The translations under genes were made by a program, and so were the position numbers. A stretch of 64,000 nucleotides of DNA from the NCBI RefSeq assembly GCF_037478305.1, contig NZ_JBBGAZ010000001.1, forward strand, positions 806,001-870,000, given 5' to 3'. Under the pieces are notes generated by a model. That model was not told the origin of the DNA and did not search any database. It was given only the letters and a program-made list of their open reading frames with translations. This DNA is from Cognatishimia coralii. GTDB taxonomy: Bacteria > Pseudomonadota > Alphaproteobacteria > Rhodobacterales > Rhodobacteraceae. This document shows positions 25,857-34,508 of the stretch, piece after piece. Positions within the stretch are counted from its first letter, which is position 1. Each line of letters opens with the position of its first letter.

Positions 25857-25865
25857 TTATCCACA
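25857..25865 (+). promoter_or_regulatory. Consensus DnaA box
   Basis: TTATCCACA, a perfect match to the strict DnaA 9-mer, in the intergenic region between mraZ and the Nudix gene. A single site may arise by chance (about one per 130 kb per strand). Confidence 0.35.
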
Positions 25866-25904
25866 GGTCGCAAACAGCTATGTTGGCCTAACCAAAAAAG
25901 ACGA

Positions 25905-26393
25905 GTGAAGCAGTTAAAAGTGACGGTACACAGCCCCGTGCAACTTCCTATTCAAATGCAAAAGGCGCGCAAAAAGGACATGCGCAGCCAGTTTGCTGCG
26001 TTGGTCTATCGCGTCAAGAATGACAAAGTGCAGGTGCTTTTGGTCACCAGCCGCAATAGCGGGCGCTGGATCATTCCAAAGGGCTGGCCGATGCTGGGGG
26101 AAACCCCGTCTGATGCAGCCGCGACCGAAGCTTGGGAAGAAGCGGGCGTAAAGGGCAAGACCTTTGATCGCTGCCTCGGGGTCTATTCTTACTACAAAAC
26201 GCGCGGTGGCGGCCGAGACCTGCCCTGCCTGGTCATGGTCTATCCGGTCAAAGCCAAAAAGCTTGCGACCGAATATCCGGAACACGATCAACGGCGCCGC
26301 AAATGGTTTTCCCTGAAAAAGGCCTCCAAGCTGGTCACAGAGCCGGAACTCTCCCATATCATCGCCTCTTTTGACCCGCGTCAGGTGCATTGA
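25905..26393 (+). CDS. Nudix hydrolase
   Basis: A 162-residue Nudix protein that would hydrolyse a nucleoside-diphosphate-linked substrate; the substrate cannot be read from sequence. After WIIPKGWPMLGETPSDAAATEA the Nudix box continues as TEAWEEAGVKG, giving the GX5EX7REUXEEXGU-like pattern (positions about 58-80) with Ala/Trp in place of the Arg-Glu pair. This also occurs in diphosphoinositol-polyphosphate-type members that begin RSQFAALVYRV. GTG at 25905 is used because homologues carry a similar N-terminal extension; ATG at 25980 is a real alternative. It is divergent from mraZ. Confidence 0.88.
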   Translation: MKQLKVTVHSPVQLPIQMQKARKKDMRSQFAALVYRVKNDKVQVLLVTSRNSGRWIIPKGWPMLGETPSDAAATEAWEEAGVKGKTFDRCLGVYSYYKTRGGGRDLPCLVMVYPVKAKKLATEYPEHDQRRRKWFSLKKASKLVTEPELSHIIASFDPRQVH

Positions 26394-26481
26394 CACACCC
26401 ACGTCAGATCGTGATCGCGACACGCTTGATCCTTTGCGCGCAGCGGCCTAAGTAAATTCTACCTACGATAGACGCGCGACC

Positions 26482-26922
26482 ATGATCCAATACACGCTCA
26501 AATGCTCAAACGACCACCGCTTTGACAGCTGGTTTCAATCCGCCGAAGGCTTTGACAAGCTGAAGGCAGCGGGCATGGTGACTTGCGCGATCTGTGGCGA
26601 CACACAGGTCGAAAAAGCCATCATGGCCCCGCGCGTGCGCCCCGCCCGTTCTGCGGCAACACCCGTGAAAGAGGCCGAGACGCCCTTGTCCTCCCCTGCC
26701 AATCCGGCGGAACAGGCTTTGGCTGAGTTGAAGAAGCAGGTCGAAAAGAACTCCGATTATGTGGGCGCGAATTTCGCGCAAGAGGCGCGCTCTATGCATA
26801 TGGGCGATACGCCAGAACGCGCCATTTACGGCGAGGCCAAACCCGAAGAGGCCAAGAGCCTGATCGAAGATGGCGTTCCGGTTGTGCCGCTGCCTTTCAC
26901 GCCCGGGCGAAAATCCAACTAA
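26482..26922 (+). CDS. DUF1178 family protein
   Basis: A 146-residue protein starting IQYTLKCSNDHRFDSWFQSA, the DUF1178 signature, with a second cysteine pair in MVTCAICGDTQVEKAIMAPR. The C-x5-H ... C-x2-C arrangement suggests a small zinc-binding N-terminal module. A charged linker (residues 55-85) and a C-terminal helix region with EKNSDYVGANFAQEARSMH, also typical of the family, follow. Function is unknown. It is preceded by the Nudix gene and followed by an SDR gene, 26 bases away, in the same direction. Confidence 0.9.
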   Translation: MIQYTLKCSNDHRFDSWFQSAEGFDKLKAAGMVTCAICGDTQVEKAIMAPRVRPARSAATPVKEAETPLSSPANPAEQALAELKKQVEKNSDYVGANFAQEARSMHMGDTPERAIYGEAKPEEAKSLIEDGVPVVPLPFTPGRKSN

Positions 26923-26948
26923 GTCTCTCATCACCTAAGGATACTTTC

Positions 26949-27593
26949 ATGCATGTCGTCATCACCGGGGCCAATCGAGGAATTGGTCAGGCTCTATTGT
27001 CGCGCTATCACTCTCGAGGGGATCAGGTCACAGGCACGTCCCGCGCGGGCGGAGATTACGCAAAGCTGGACGTCACAGATGTAGCTGCTCAAAAGGCCTT
27101 TGCCGAGCAGATGACTGATCAGCCTGTCGACCTATTGGTCTGCAACGCGGGCGTTTATCTGGACAAGGGACATGATTTGGACGCAGGCTATCCCGCCCAA
27201 ATGTGGGCCGACACCTTTGCCGCCAATGTCACGGGCGTCTTTCTGACCGTTCAATCCCTCTTGCCGAACCTGCGCCTGGCCGAGAGCGCCAAAATCGCAA
27301 TCATTTCCAGCCAGATGGCCAGCCACACGCGCGCGCCGGGCGGTAGCTATATCTACCGCGCTTCCAAGGCGGCCGTCCTCAACGTCGGTCGCAACCTCAG
27401 CACGGAATTGCAGCCTGAAGGCATCGCCGTCGGCATTTACCACCCCGGCTGGGTCAGCACGGATATGGGCGGCGCAATCGCCCCCACGACCGTGGATCAA
27501 TCCGCCGACGGTCTGGTTGCGCGATTTGATGAGCTCGACATGAGCTCGACCGGGTGTTTCAGAACCTTTGACGGTGCGGATCACCCCTACTAG
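26949..27593 (+). CDS. Short-chain dehydrogenase/reductase (SDR)
   Basis: A 214-residue classical-type SDR. VVITGANRGIGQALL (residues 3-17) is the cofactor-binding TGxxxGIG motif, LLVCNAGVY the NNAG-like motif, SSQMAS contains the catalytic Ser, and YIYRASKAAV the YxxxK pair (shifted to YRASK). The C-terminal half is short and resembles the CsgA/C-factor-like subgroup. The substrate is unknown. AAGGA lies before the ATG. A hairpin follows before lysC. Confidence 0.88.
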   Translation: MHVVITGANRGIGQALLSRYHSRGDQVTGTSRAGGDYAKLDVTDVAAQKAFAEQMTDQPVDLLVCNAGVYLDKGHDLDAGYPAQMWADTFAANVTGVFLTVQSLLPNLRLAESAKIAIISSQMASHTRAPGGSYIYRASKAAVLNVGRNLSTELQPEGIAVGIYHPGWVSTDMGGAIAPTTVDQSADGLVARFDELDMSSTGCFRTFDGADHPY

Positions 27594-27670
27594 GCGATTC
27601 TGCTTCGCGACCAACCGCGCAAGAAAATTCTGCTAAATTGGACTTGCCGCAGCCTATAGCGGCAAGCGCC

Positions 27671-27690
27671 CCGCCGCGGCGGTCATTTTT
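27671..27690 (+). terminator. Possible terminator after the SDR gene
   Basis: CCGC-CGCG-GCGG (27671-27682) followed by TCATTTTT. A second, upstream hairpin CTTGCCGC/GCGGCAAG (27643-27650 with 27659-27666, 8-bp perfect stem) lies between it and the SDR stop. The two together probably end the SDR transcript before lysC. Confidence 0.4.
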
Positions 27691-27804
27691 GCGAAGCCAA
27701 GCCCCAACAGCGCCAGAAAACCGCACCCCTGCCGGTTGTTTTCGCAGGCGCGATTGCGTAAACCGCGCTGCAATCTGAAAGACAAAAGTTAGGACCAAAC
27801 GGCG

Positions 27805-29040
27805 ATGCCCACTTTGGTAATGAAATTCGGCGGCACCTCGGTCGCGAACCTGGATCGCATCCGCCGCGCCGCCAAGCGCGTGGGCGTTGAGGTGGCAAAG
27901 GGCTATGATGTGATCGTCATCGTCTCTGCGATGTCCGGTAAAACCAACGAACTGGTGGGCTGGGTCAACGAGACCTCCGCGCTCTATGACGCGCGTGAAT
28001 ACGATGCGATCGTCAGCTCGGGTGAGAACGTCACTGCGGGCCTCATGGCACTGACGTTGCAAGAAATGGATATTCCGGCGCGTAGCTGGCAAGGCTGGCA
28101 GGTTCCGGTCAAAACCACATCGGCACATTCGGCAGCCCGGATCGAAGAGATCCCAAACGACAATATCAATGCGAAGTTCGCCGAAGGCATGAAGGTCGCC
28201 GTCGTCGCGGGTTTCCAAGGCATCAGCCCAGAAGGACGCATCACCACATTGGGACGTGGCGGATCTGACACGACCGCTGTGGCCTTTGCCGCCGCCTTTG
28301 GTGCCGAACGTTGCGACATTTATACGGACGTGGATGGCGTCTATACCACCGACCCACGCATCTGTGAAAAGGCGCGCAAGCTCGACAAAATCGCCTTTGA
28401 AGAGATGCTAGAACTAGCGTCCCTCGGCGCGAAAGTCCTGCAAACCCGCTCGGTCGAACTGGCAATGCGCTATAAGGTGAAACTGCGCGTACTCAGCTCT
28501 TTTGAAGAACAATCTGACGAGGCCGGAACGCTCGTCTGTGATGAGGATGAAATCATGGAATCCAATATCGTCAACGGCGTCGCCTATTCCCGCGACGAAG
28601 CTCAAATGACCCTTTTGTCTGTGGCTGACCGCCCGGGCATCGCGGCCATCATCTTTGGGTCACTGTCGGATGCGGGTGTCAATGTGGATATGATCGTTCA
28701 GGACATCTCAGAAGACGGTCGCACTAATATGACCTTCTCCCTGCCCATCGATCAGATTGCACGTGCCGAAAAAGCCGTAGAGGCAATCCGTGGCACCGAG
28801 CTGAACTTTGAAAACCTCATCGTTGCCGAAGACGTGGCCAAAGTGTCCGTCGTGGGCATCGGCATGCGCAGCCAATCCGGCGTGGCGGCCAAGATGTTCA
28901 AAGTCCTGTCGGACGAAGGCATCAACATCAAGGTGATCACGACGTCCGAGATCAAGATCTCTGTTCTGATCGAACGCAAGTACATGGAGCTGGCAGTGCA
29001 AGCGCTGCATGATGCGTTTGATTTGGACAAAGCGGCCTAA
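27805..29040 (+). CDS. lysC: Aspartate kinase
   Basis: Aspartokinase phosphorylates aspartate, the entry to lysine/diaminopimelate, threonine and methionine synthesis, so it also feeds the meso-DAP used by the MurE encoded here. VMKFGGTSVANLDRIRRAAK is the N-terminal kinase motif, SSGENVTAGLMALTL a conserved loop, and TLGRGGSDTTAVAFA the aspartate-binding region. Two ACT domains follow from about residue 265 (MTLLSVADRPGIAAIIFGSL and VSVVGIGMRSQSGVAAKMF), the site of allosteric feedback. It has 411 residues, a monofunctional type. thrC is also in this window. Confidence 0.98.
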   Translation: MPTLVMKFGGTSVANLDRIRRAAKRVGVEVAKGYDVIVIVSAMSGKTNELVGWVNETSALYDAREYDAIVSSGENVTAGLMALTLQEMDIPARSWQGWQVPVKTTSAHSAARIEEIPNDNINAKFAEGMKVAVVAGFQGISPEGRITTLGRGGSDTTAVAFAAAFGAERCDIYTDVDGVYTTDPRICEKARKLDKIAFEEMLELASLGAKVLQTRSVELAMRYKVKLRVLSSFEEQSDEAGTLVCDEDEIMESNIVNGVAYSRDEAQMTLLSVADRPGIAAIIFGSLSDAGVNVDMIVQDISEDGRTNMTFSLPIDQIARAEKAVEAIRGTELNFENLIVAEDVAKVSVVGIGMRSQSGVAAKMFKVLSDEGINIKVITTSEIKISVLIERKYMELAVQALHDAFDLDKAA

Positions 29041-29065
29041 CCAGCCGACACGAAAATTTCTGCAG

Positions 29066-29091
29066 CGCGGCGCCAAATGGGGCCGCGTTTT
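29066..29091 (+). terminator. Intrinsic terminator after lysC
   Basis: Stem CGCGGC/GCCGCG (29066-29071 with 29082-29087), extended inward by CC/GG past a G-G mismatch, then TTTT. It lies 25 bases after the lysC stop. Confidence 0.6.
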
Positions 29092-29267
29092 GCGTTCCAC
29101 CCGTTGCTTTTCTGCGCGCGCAAAAACGAAAGCGCTAGAAAACAGGCAGGGACAATGGATTTGTCGACGCACAGCCGACCCAAGCGCAACTAAGTGATTT
29201 CCCTGCTTTGCCCTCTGACGTTTTCGGCATAGACAGGTCGTAAAGGATGCGTTGGGACTGAAGTTAC

Positions 29268-31511
29268 ATGCCGGAAAGATCTGACAGCGAGAGCCGCAAG
29301 CTCCTCGGACGTCTGCGCGAGGCCTTGGCCGAGGACAGCGCCGGTCAGGCGCGGCTGGATAAAATCACCAAGCTGATTGCCTCGTCTATCGGCACCGAAG
29401 TGTGCTCGATCTATCTGTTCCGCGACGCTGAAACGCTGGAACTTTGCGCGACCGAAGGCCTGAAGGCCGAAGCGGTTCACCAAACCCGCATGCGCCTTGG
29501 CGAAGGCCTTGTCGGTCGCGTCGCCAAATCCGCGCGCATCGTGAACACCGCTGACGCCCCCAGCGAAAAAGGCTTCCGCTATATGCCAGAAACCGGCGAG
29601 GAAATTTATTCGTCCTTCTGCGGTGTTCCGATCCAGCGTCTGGGCGAGCAACTGGGTGTCTTGGTCGTGCAATCCAAAGCCAGCCGCGACTTTTCCTCCG
29701 ACGAGGTCTATGCGCTTGAGGTCGTCGCGATGGTGCTGGCCGAAATGACCGAGCTCGGTGCCTTTGTCGGAGAAGGCGCAGCCCTGTCGCCCTTGCACCA
29801 ACGTCCCGCAATGTTCAAAGGTGGCACGGCACAAGAAGGTGCCGCCGAGGGTCATGTGTGGCTGCATGAGCCGCGAGTTGTTGTCACCAACCCGATCGCA
29901 GATGACCCCGAGGTCGAGAAGCAACGCCTCACCAAAGCGATCGAAGACCTGCGCGTCAGCGTCGATGAACTCCTCGCAGGTGCTCAGGGCGGCGACAAAG
30001 ATCAAGTGCAAGTTCTGGAAGCCTACCGGATGTTTGCCAACTCCAAAGGCTGGCTGCGCCGGATGGAGCAAGATATTGATCAGGGTCTGACCGCCGAAGC
30101 CGCTGTAGAGAAAGAACAATCCACCGCGCGCGCGCGCATGGCGCAGGCGACAGACGCTTATCTGCGCGACCGTCTGCATGATCTGGATGACCTCTCAAAT
30201 CGCCTCTTACGCAATCTCACGGGCCAAGGGTCTGACACTGGCGCTGACATGCCGGAAAACCCCATCCTGATTGCACGCAACATCGGCCCTGCCGAATTGC
30301 TGGACTATGGCCGGAAATTAAAGGGCATCGTGCTGGAGGAAGGCTCTGTCGGCTCTCACGCAACCATTGTAGCGCGGGCCTTGGCGATCCCCTTGGTGAT
30401 CCACGCTGACAAGATCACCACCGAAGCCCTGAATGGCGACATGATCCTCGTGGACGGAGATGAGGGCCATGTGCACCTCAGACCCGATGACACCGTCGTC
30501 ACGGCCTTTCGCGACAAAACCGCCATGCGTGCCAATGCGCAGGAACGCTATGCCTCGATCCGCGAGAAACCTGCGACCACATTGGATGGCGAAACCGTCA
30601 GCCTCTTGATGAACGCAGGCCTCATGGCCGACCTGCCTTCGCTGCCAAGCTCTGGAGCCGAAGGCGTGGGCCTCTTCCGCACGGAACTCCAATTCCTGAT
30701 CCGCAACCAGATGCCCGGACGCACGGAACTGGCGGAACTCTATAGCCATGTGATGGATTCCGCGGGAGACAAATCCGTCGTCTTCCGTACGCTCGATATC
30801 GGCTCAGACAAAGTCCTGCCCTTCATGGCCCCTCAGGACGAGCCCAACCCGGCGCTTGGCTGGCGCGCGATCCGCGTGGGCCTCGACAAACCCGGCGTTC
30901 TGCGAATGCAGCTTCAGGCGCTTTTGCGCGCAGCCAATGGGCGACCGCTCAAGGTCATGTTCCCTTTCATCGCGCAATATGACGAATATAAAGCCGCCCG
31001 CGCCGAGATGGACAAAGCCATCGAACGCGAAAAACGTTTGGGCCACAAACTGCCGTCTGACCTGAAAACCGGCGCTATGCTGGAAACACCCTCGCTTGGC
31101 TTCGCCCCGCAAAAGTTCTTCGAAGAGGTCGAATTCATTTCCATCGGCGGCAATGACTTGAAGCAGTTCTTCTTTGCCGCAGACCGCGAGAATGAGCGCG
31201 TTCGCAAACGCTATGACACGCTGAATGTCAGTTTCCTTAGCTTCATCGAAGGCATCGCAAACCGTTGTAATACAACAAAAACCCCGCTCAGCTTCTGCGG
31301 AGAAGATGCCGGCCGGCCGGTCGAGGCTCTCTGCCTCGCCGCGATGGGTCTGCGCGCGCTTTCGATGCGCCCGGCGTCCATCGGCCCGGTCAAAAGCCTC
31401 TTACGGCGCAGCAACCTCTCTGAGGTCCGCGATGTCATCAACGAGGCCCGCAACCGCGGCGACCAAAGCGTGCGCCCCGCCGTCATGGAATATCTGGCAA
31501 ACCAGGGCTAA
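29268..31511 (+). CDS. ptsP: PTS-Ntr enzyme I, PEP--protein phosphotransferase PtsP
   Basis: PtsP passes phosphate from PEP to NPr in the nitrogen-related PTS, a regulatory chain. An N-terminal GAF domain (about residues 20-165, with IGTEVCSIYLFRDAETLELC) is followed by the PEP-utiliser N domain, the swivelling domain with GSVGSHATIVARALAIPLV (phosphohistidine near residue 364), and the TIM-barrel domain with GVGLFRTELQFLIRNQ and FISIGGNDLKQF. It has 747 residues, normal for the GAF-containing form. It stands alone, with a terminator upstream. Confidence 0.97.
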   Translation: MPERSDSESRKLLGRLREALAEDSAGQARLDKITKLIASSIGTEVCSIYLFRDAETLELCATEGLKAEAVHQTRMRLGEGLVGRVAKSARIVNTADAPSEKGFRYMPETGEEIYSSFCGVPIQRLGEQLGVLVVQSKASRDFSSDEVYALEVVAMVLAEMTELGAFVGEGAALSPLHQRPAMFKGGTAQEGAAEGHVWLHEPRVVVTNPIADDPEVEKQRLTKAIEDLRVSVDELLAGAQGGDKDQVQVLEAYRMFANSKGWLRRMEQDIDQGLTAEAAVEKEQSTARARMAQATDAYLRDRLHDLDDLSNRLLRNLTGQGSDTGADMPENPILIARNIGPAELLDYGRKLKGIVLEEGSVGSHATIVARALAIPLVIHADKITTEALNGDMILVDGDEGHVHLRPDDTVVTAFRDKTAMRANAQERYASIREKPATTLDGETVSLLMNAGLMADLPSLPSSGAEGVGLFRTELQFLIRNQMPGRTELAELYSHVMDSAGDKSVVFRTLDIGSDKVLPFMAPQDEPNPALGWRAIRVGLDKPGVLRMQLQALLRAANGRPLKVMFPFIAQYDEYKAARAEMDKAIEREKRLGHKLPSDLKTGAMLETPSLGFAPQKFFEEVEFISIGGNDLKQFFFAADRENERVRKRYDTLNVSFLSFIEGIANRCNTTKTPLSFCGEDAGRPVEALCLAAMGLRALSMRPASIGPVKSLLRRSNLSEVRDVINEARNRGDQSVRPAVMEYLANQG

Positions 31512-31516
31512 GCCTT

Positions 31517-31547
31517 CATCTTGCCAAAAATACTCACTGCGCGAGGC
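31517..31547 (+). repeat. Dispersed intergenic motif, copy 2
   Basis: CATCTTGCCAAAAATACTC followed by a degenerate CTGCGCGAGGC. It lies in the 36-base gap between the convergent ends of ptsP and the EcsC-like gene. Confidence 0.6.
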
Positions 31548-32315
31548 TCACCCCTTGCGCAGGTCCTGCACCTGAGGCGATGCCGCTTCGCGAAACATCG
31601 TGACCAGCTCGGGATGCGGCACATCGCCTTCAATCGACAGACGCCGCAGCCCGAAATGCACATGCGCCATCTCGCGGTAGTAATTCATATAGGCGTAATT
31701 TGTCAGAGCCCCCGTCGTGGCCCCAATCACAGGCACCATCTGCGCCGCCAGCTTTTGCCCTAAAACCACCGCCAAACGCGGCGTGACCCAGGCGATCAGC
31801 TTCTGTGTACCACCGCTACTCAGCGCCATCCGCGACGACAGAAACGCCAGATCGGCTGCATCGTCCTCTGATAGAGGCCCGCCAGCCGCAAAGACCTGAA
31901 CACAGTCGAACTTCACATTCTCTGAGGTCGCATCGAATTCATATTGCTCGGCCACATCCTGAATGGCGCGCAAGAAAACCGTGGTGGTCACGGGAAGCTC
32001 GGCCAAAGCGGTGCCCACACCACCAGCCCCACCAGCAGCGCCCAAGGCTGTCGCAAACGTTGTCTGCAACCACCCCGTCTCGCTGCCACGAATAGAACGC
32101 GAGCGATCCGCCGCTTTCATCGCCTGCACCAAGGCCTTTTCAGTCGCCACTTCCAGCCCGTCGCGCGCTTTTACGGGCAATTGCCCCAAAAGCCCGTCGG
32201 CTTGCTGACCCAGCGCGTTCAAAAGCTCAATCACCAAACCACCGGCGTTATTATAACGCTCTACAAGCCGATAAAGCTCGCGGTCCACATTAGCTTTGAA
32301 GTGATTGTCTTTCAT
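31548..32315 (-). CDS. EcsC family protein
   Basis: A 255-residue protein related to EcsC, a family with an Ala/Gly-rich central region (FATALGAAGGAGGVGTAL) and LPVTTTVFLRAIQDVAEQYG-like helix. EcsC-type proteins are membrane-associated and of unclear function; the Bacillus name comes from an ABC transporter operon, but there is no transporter gene here. ATG at 32315 has AAGGGAG 6 bases upstream, which decides the start over 32333. It is divergent from nothing close and converges on ptsP. Confidence 0.85.
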   Translation of the reverse strand: MKDNHFKANVDRELYRLVERYNNAGGLVIELLNALGQQADGLLGQLPVKARDGLEVATEKALVQAMKAADRSRSIRGSETGWLQTTFATALGAAGGAGGVGTALAELPVTTTVFLRAIQDVAEQYEFDATSENVKFDCVQVFAAGGPLSEDDAADLAFLSSRMALSSGGTQKLIAWVTPRLAVVLGQKLAAQMVPVIGATTGALTNYAYMNYYREMAHVHFGLRRLSIEGDVPHPELVTMFREAASPQVQDLRKG

Positions 32316-32360
32316 CTCACGCTCCCTTTGCACTCTAGGTTGGCAAAGGCCGCGCGATTT

Positions 32361-32852
32361 TCAACCCTCTGCGCAGGATTTCACCGCACCTGCGACGCCG
32401 CCCCAAGCTCCGGCGACCAACTCATACCCCAAGACGCGCGCGGGGTTGGTGGGGGGTGGCATTACCACATCTGGCAGCAGCTCAAAGCCAAAACGCGAAT
32501 AGTATGGCGCGTCGCCGACAAGGATAACCCTCTGCCAAGACAAGTTTTTTGCAACGGCAAGGCTTTCGCGGATCAGAAAACCACCAAGCCCCTCACCCTG
32601 CCGCGTTGGGTGCACGGCGACCGGCCCCAATAACAGCGCATCGACGCCACCAATCCGTACAGGCCAATAGCGAATAGCCCCTGCCAAAATCCCATCGTCA
32701 TCCCGCGCAAGCAGCGCCAAATCCGAGACTTTCTCTACTCCATCGCGCAGTCGATAAGACGACAGCGCCTCGCGCCCGGGCGCAAAACAGAGGTCATAGA
32801 GGGCTTCGACCTCCCACCAATCCTGCTCTGTTTCTTGCGCCAGATGGTACAC
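32361..32852 (-). CDS. GNAT family N-acetyltransferase (YhbS-like)
   Basis: A 163-residue GNAT enzyme that would transfer acetyl from acetyl-CoA to an unknown amine. LLLGPVAVHPTRQGEGLGGF contains the pyrophosphate-binding R-x-x-G-x-G/A loop (RQGEGLG), and VILVGDAPYYSRFGFEL is the C-terminal beta-bulge motif shared with YhbS-type members. It starts with GTG at 32852. It reads leftward toward the EcsC gene, 45 bases away. Confidence 0.88.
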   Translation of the reverse strand: MYHLAQETEQDWWEVEALYDLCFAPGREALSSYRLRDGVEKVSDLALLARDDDGILAGAIRYWPVRIGGVDALLLGPVAVHPTRQGEGLGGFLIRESLAVAKNLSWQRVILVGDAPYYSRFGFELLPDVVMPPPTNPARVLGYELVAGAWGGVAGAVKSCAEG

Positions 32853-32934
32853 CGCGACGACTGCCTTTCGATTTCGGTGGAAACCGCCCTAACACGAGGT
32901 TACCTCTTGGGCAAACATGAAGAAGGATCCCCTG

Positions 32935-33540
32935 ATGTTTTATCGCGCGGAAGACGGCCATCCCCTGCCCCACAACCCCTTCAAGGCGATCATCTCGCCA
33001 CGCCCCATCGCGTGGATCTCAACGATTGATACCCAGGGCAACGCCAACCTCGCGCCCTATTCCTTTTTCAACGGTATCGCTGATGCGCCAATGCAGGTGA
33101 TGTTCGCCTCAACCGCCAGCAAGCCGGATCAGGACGACACCAAGGACACTGTCGCCAACATCCGCGCCACCGGAGAGTTCTGCGTCAACATCGTCTCAAA
33201 CGCGCTTCAGAATGCGATGAATGTCTCAAGCACTGGCTTTGACAAGGATGTTGACGAGTTCCAAAAGGCGGGCCTCACAGCTGCCCATTGCAACACGATA
33301 GGATGCCCGCGCGTGCTCGAGGCCCCTGCGAGCCTAGAATGCAAACTCGATCAGATCGTGACGCTGAAAGGCGCGAGCAATTTCATGGTGATCGGCGAAG
33401 TCACCGGCGTGCATCTGCGCGATGAGTGCATTGTGGACGGCATCTTTGATGTGACCACTTACGAACCTTTGGCGCGCCTGGGTTATCGGGACTATGCCAA
33501 GGTCTCAGAGGTCTTTTCGCTGGCGCGACCTGACGACTAA
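32935..33540 (+). CDS. Flavin reductase family protein
   Basis: A 201-residue FMN-binding split-barrel protein. HNPFKAIISPRPIAWISTID is the typical start of the flavin-reductase-like domain, NLAPYSFFNGIADAPMQVMF the flavin-contacting segment, and GEFCVNIVS a conserved strand. It may reduce flavin for a monooxygenase or have a distinct role; no partner is adjacent. AAGGA lies 7 bases before ATG 32935, which decides over ATG 32917. Its 3' end overlaps the AEC gene's 3' end by 4 bases. Confidence 0.87.
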   Translation: MFYRAEDGHPLPHNPFKAIISPRPIAWISTIDTQGNANLAPYSFFNGIADAPMQVMFASTASKPDQDDTKDTVANIRATGEFCVNIVSNALQNAMNVSSTGFDKDVDEFQKAGLTAAHCNTIGCPRVLEAPASLECKLDQIVTLKGASNFMVIGEVTGVHLRDECIVDGIFDVTTYEPLARLGYRDYAKVSEVFSLARPDD

Positions 33541-34448
33541 AACAGAGTCTGCGCGATCAGGATCCACACAGGTAGCGTCGCCGCTGAAAGCAATGTGGTC
33601 TGCGCAATCAGCGTTGCCACTAGCTTGCGATCTGCTCCAAAGCCTGCGGCCAATACATGCGCGGCGGACGCGGTCGGCAGGGCTGCGAATACGATCAGCA
33701 CTTGCACCAAGGGGCCAGTGGCTCCGACTACCAGCGCGACGATGCAAACTAATGCGGGCAGGATCATCAGTTTTGTGCCGTTCAAGATGCCTGTGAAGCG
33801 GTCCAGCCTTGCCAAAGCGCCCCAGTTCATCGTGGCTCCGATAGAAATCAGCGCGACAGGGATCGCCGCTTGCGCCAGCATCTCCAATGGCGCAAGCACT
33901 GGCCCAGGGATTTGAACGCCTGTCAGGGCGACAACCACCCCCCCAAGGCTCGCGATCAGGAACGGGTTGAGCGCGACGCGTTTCAGGGTGCCGAGGATGC
34001 CCAGCTGGCCGTCTCGCGACAGCCCAGAAACGGCAAAGACATTCGCCATTGGCACGCCCATTCCAACAACCACCGCAAAGATAGCCGCATCGCCCCCGCT
34101 GAGCGCCCCGATAGCGACAAAACCAAGCGCTGTGTTGAACCGCCAAGCGGTCTGCCAGCAGCCCGCGAAATCAAGAAACCGTTCGGGCCCAAAGGGTCGC
34201 GCCAAATAGCCAAAGAGCAGCCCAGCGACCAAGATCCCCCACGCCAAAGGCGCAATTGAGGCCACCTGTGAAAGTGCAATCGGACGACCCGAGGCTGCCA
34301 CAAACAACAGCGTCGGAAAGAGGATCTCAAAGTTGAGCTTATCCAGCCCCTGCCACGCGTTCTCAGACAGGCGTTTGCGCACGAGGCCGCCCAGAATGAC
34401 CATCAAGAACGACGGGATCAACCCGCTGAGGATCGTGACAAAAACCAC
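33537..34448 (-). CDS. AEC family transporter (auxin efflux carrier-like)
   Basis: A 303-residue inner-membrane carrier with about ten hydrophobic helices. The N-terminal half has LNFEILFPTLLFVAAS, and the second half repeats the fold with LNPFLIASLGGVVVAL and IPVALISIGATMNW. The family exports or imports organic anions such as malate; the substrate is unknown. A frame back to 34484 would start inside the sulP terminator hairpin, so GTG at 34448, with GGAG 6 bases upstream, is preferred. It lies downstream of sulP in the same direction but behind a terminator. Confidence 0.88.
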   Translation of the reverse strand: MVFVTILSGLIPSFLMVILGGLVRKRLSENAWQGLDKLNFEILFPTLLFVAASGRPIALSQVASIAPLAWGILVAGLLFGYLARPFGPERFLDFAGCWQTAWRFNTALGFVAIGALSGGDAAIFAVVVGMGVPMANVFAVSGLSRDGQLGILGTLKRVALNPFLIASLGGVVVALTGVQIPGPVLAPLEMLAQAAIPVALISIGATMNWGALARLDRFTGILNGTKLMILPALVCIVALVVGATGPLVQVLIVFAALPTASAAHVLAAGFGADRKLVATLIAQTTLLSAATLPVWILIAQTLF

Positions 34449-34461
34449 CGACTGCTCCAAC

Positions 34462-34488
34462 AAAAAAGGGCGCGCGAAACGCACGCCC
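34462..34488 (-). terminator. Strong intrinsic terminator after sulP
   Basis: On the minus strand GGGCGTGCG-TTT-CGCGCGCCC (34468-34488) forms a 9-bp stem with one wobble pair, followed by TTTTTT. It lies 20 bases past the sulP stop and just before the AEC start. Confidence 0.9.
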
Positions 34489-34508
34489 TATTGATAACGG
34501 ATCAGATC

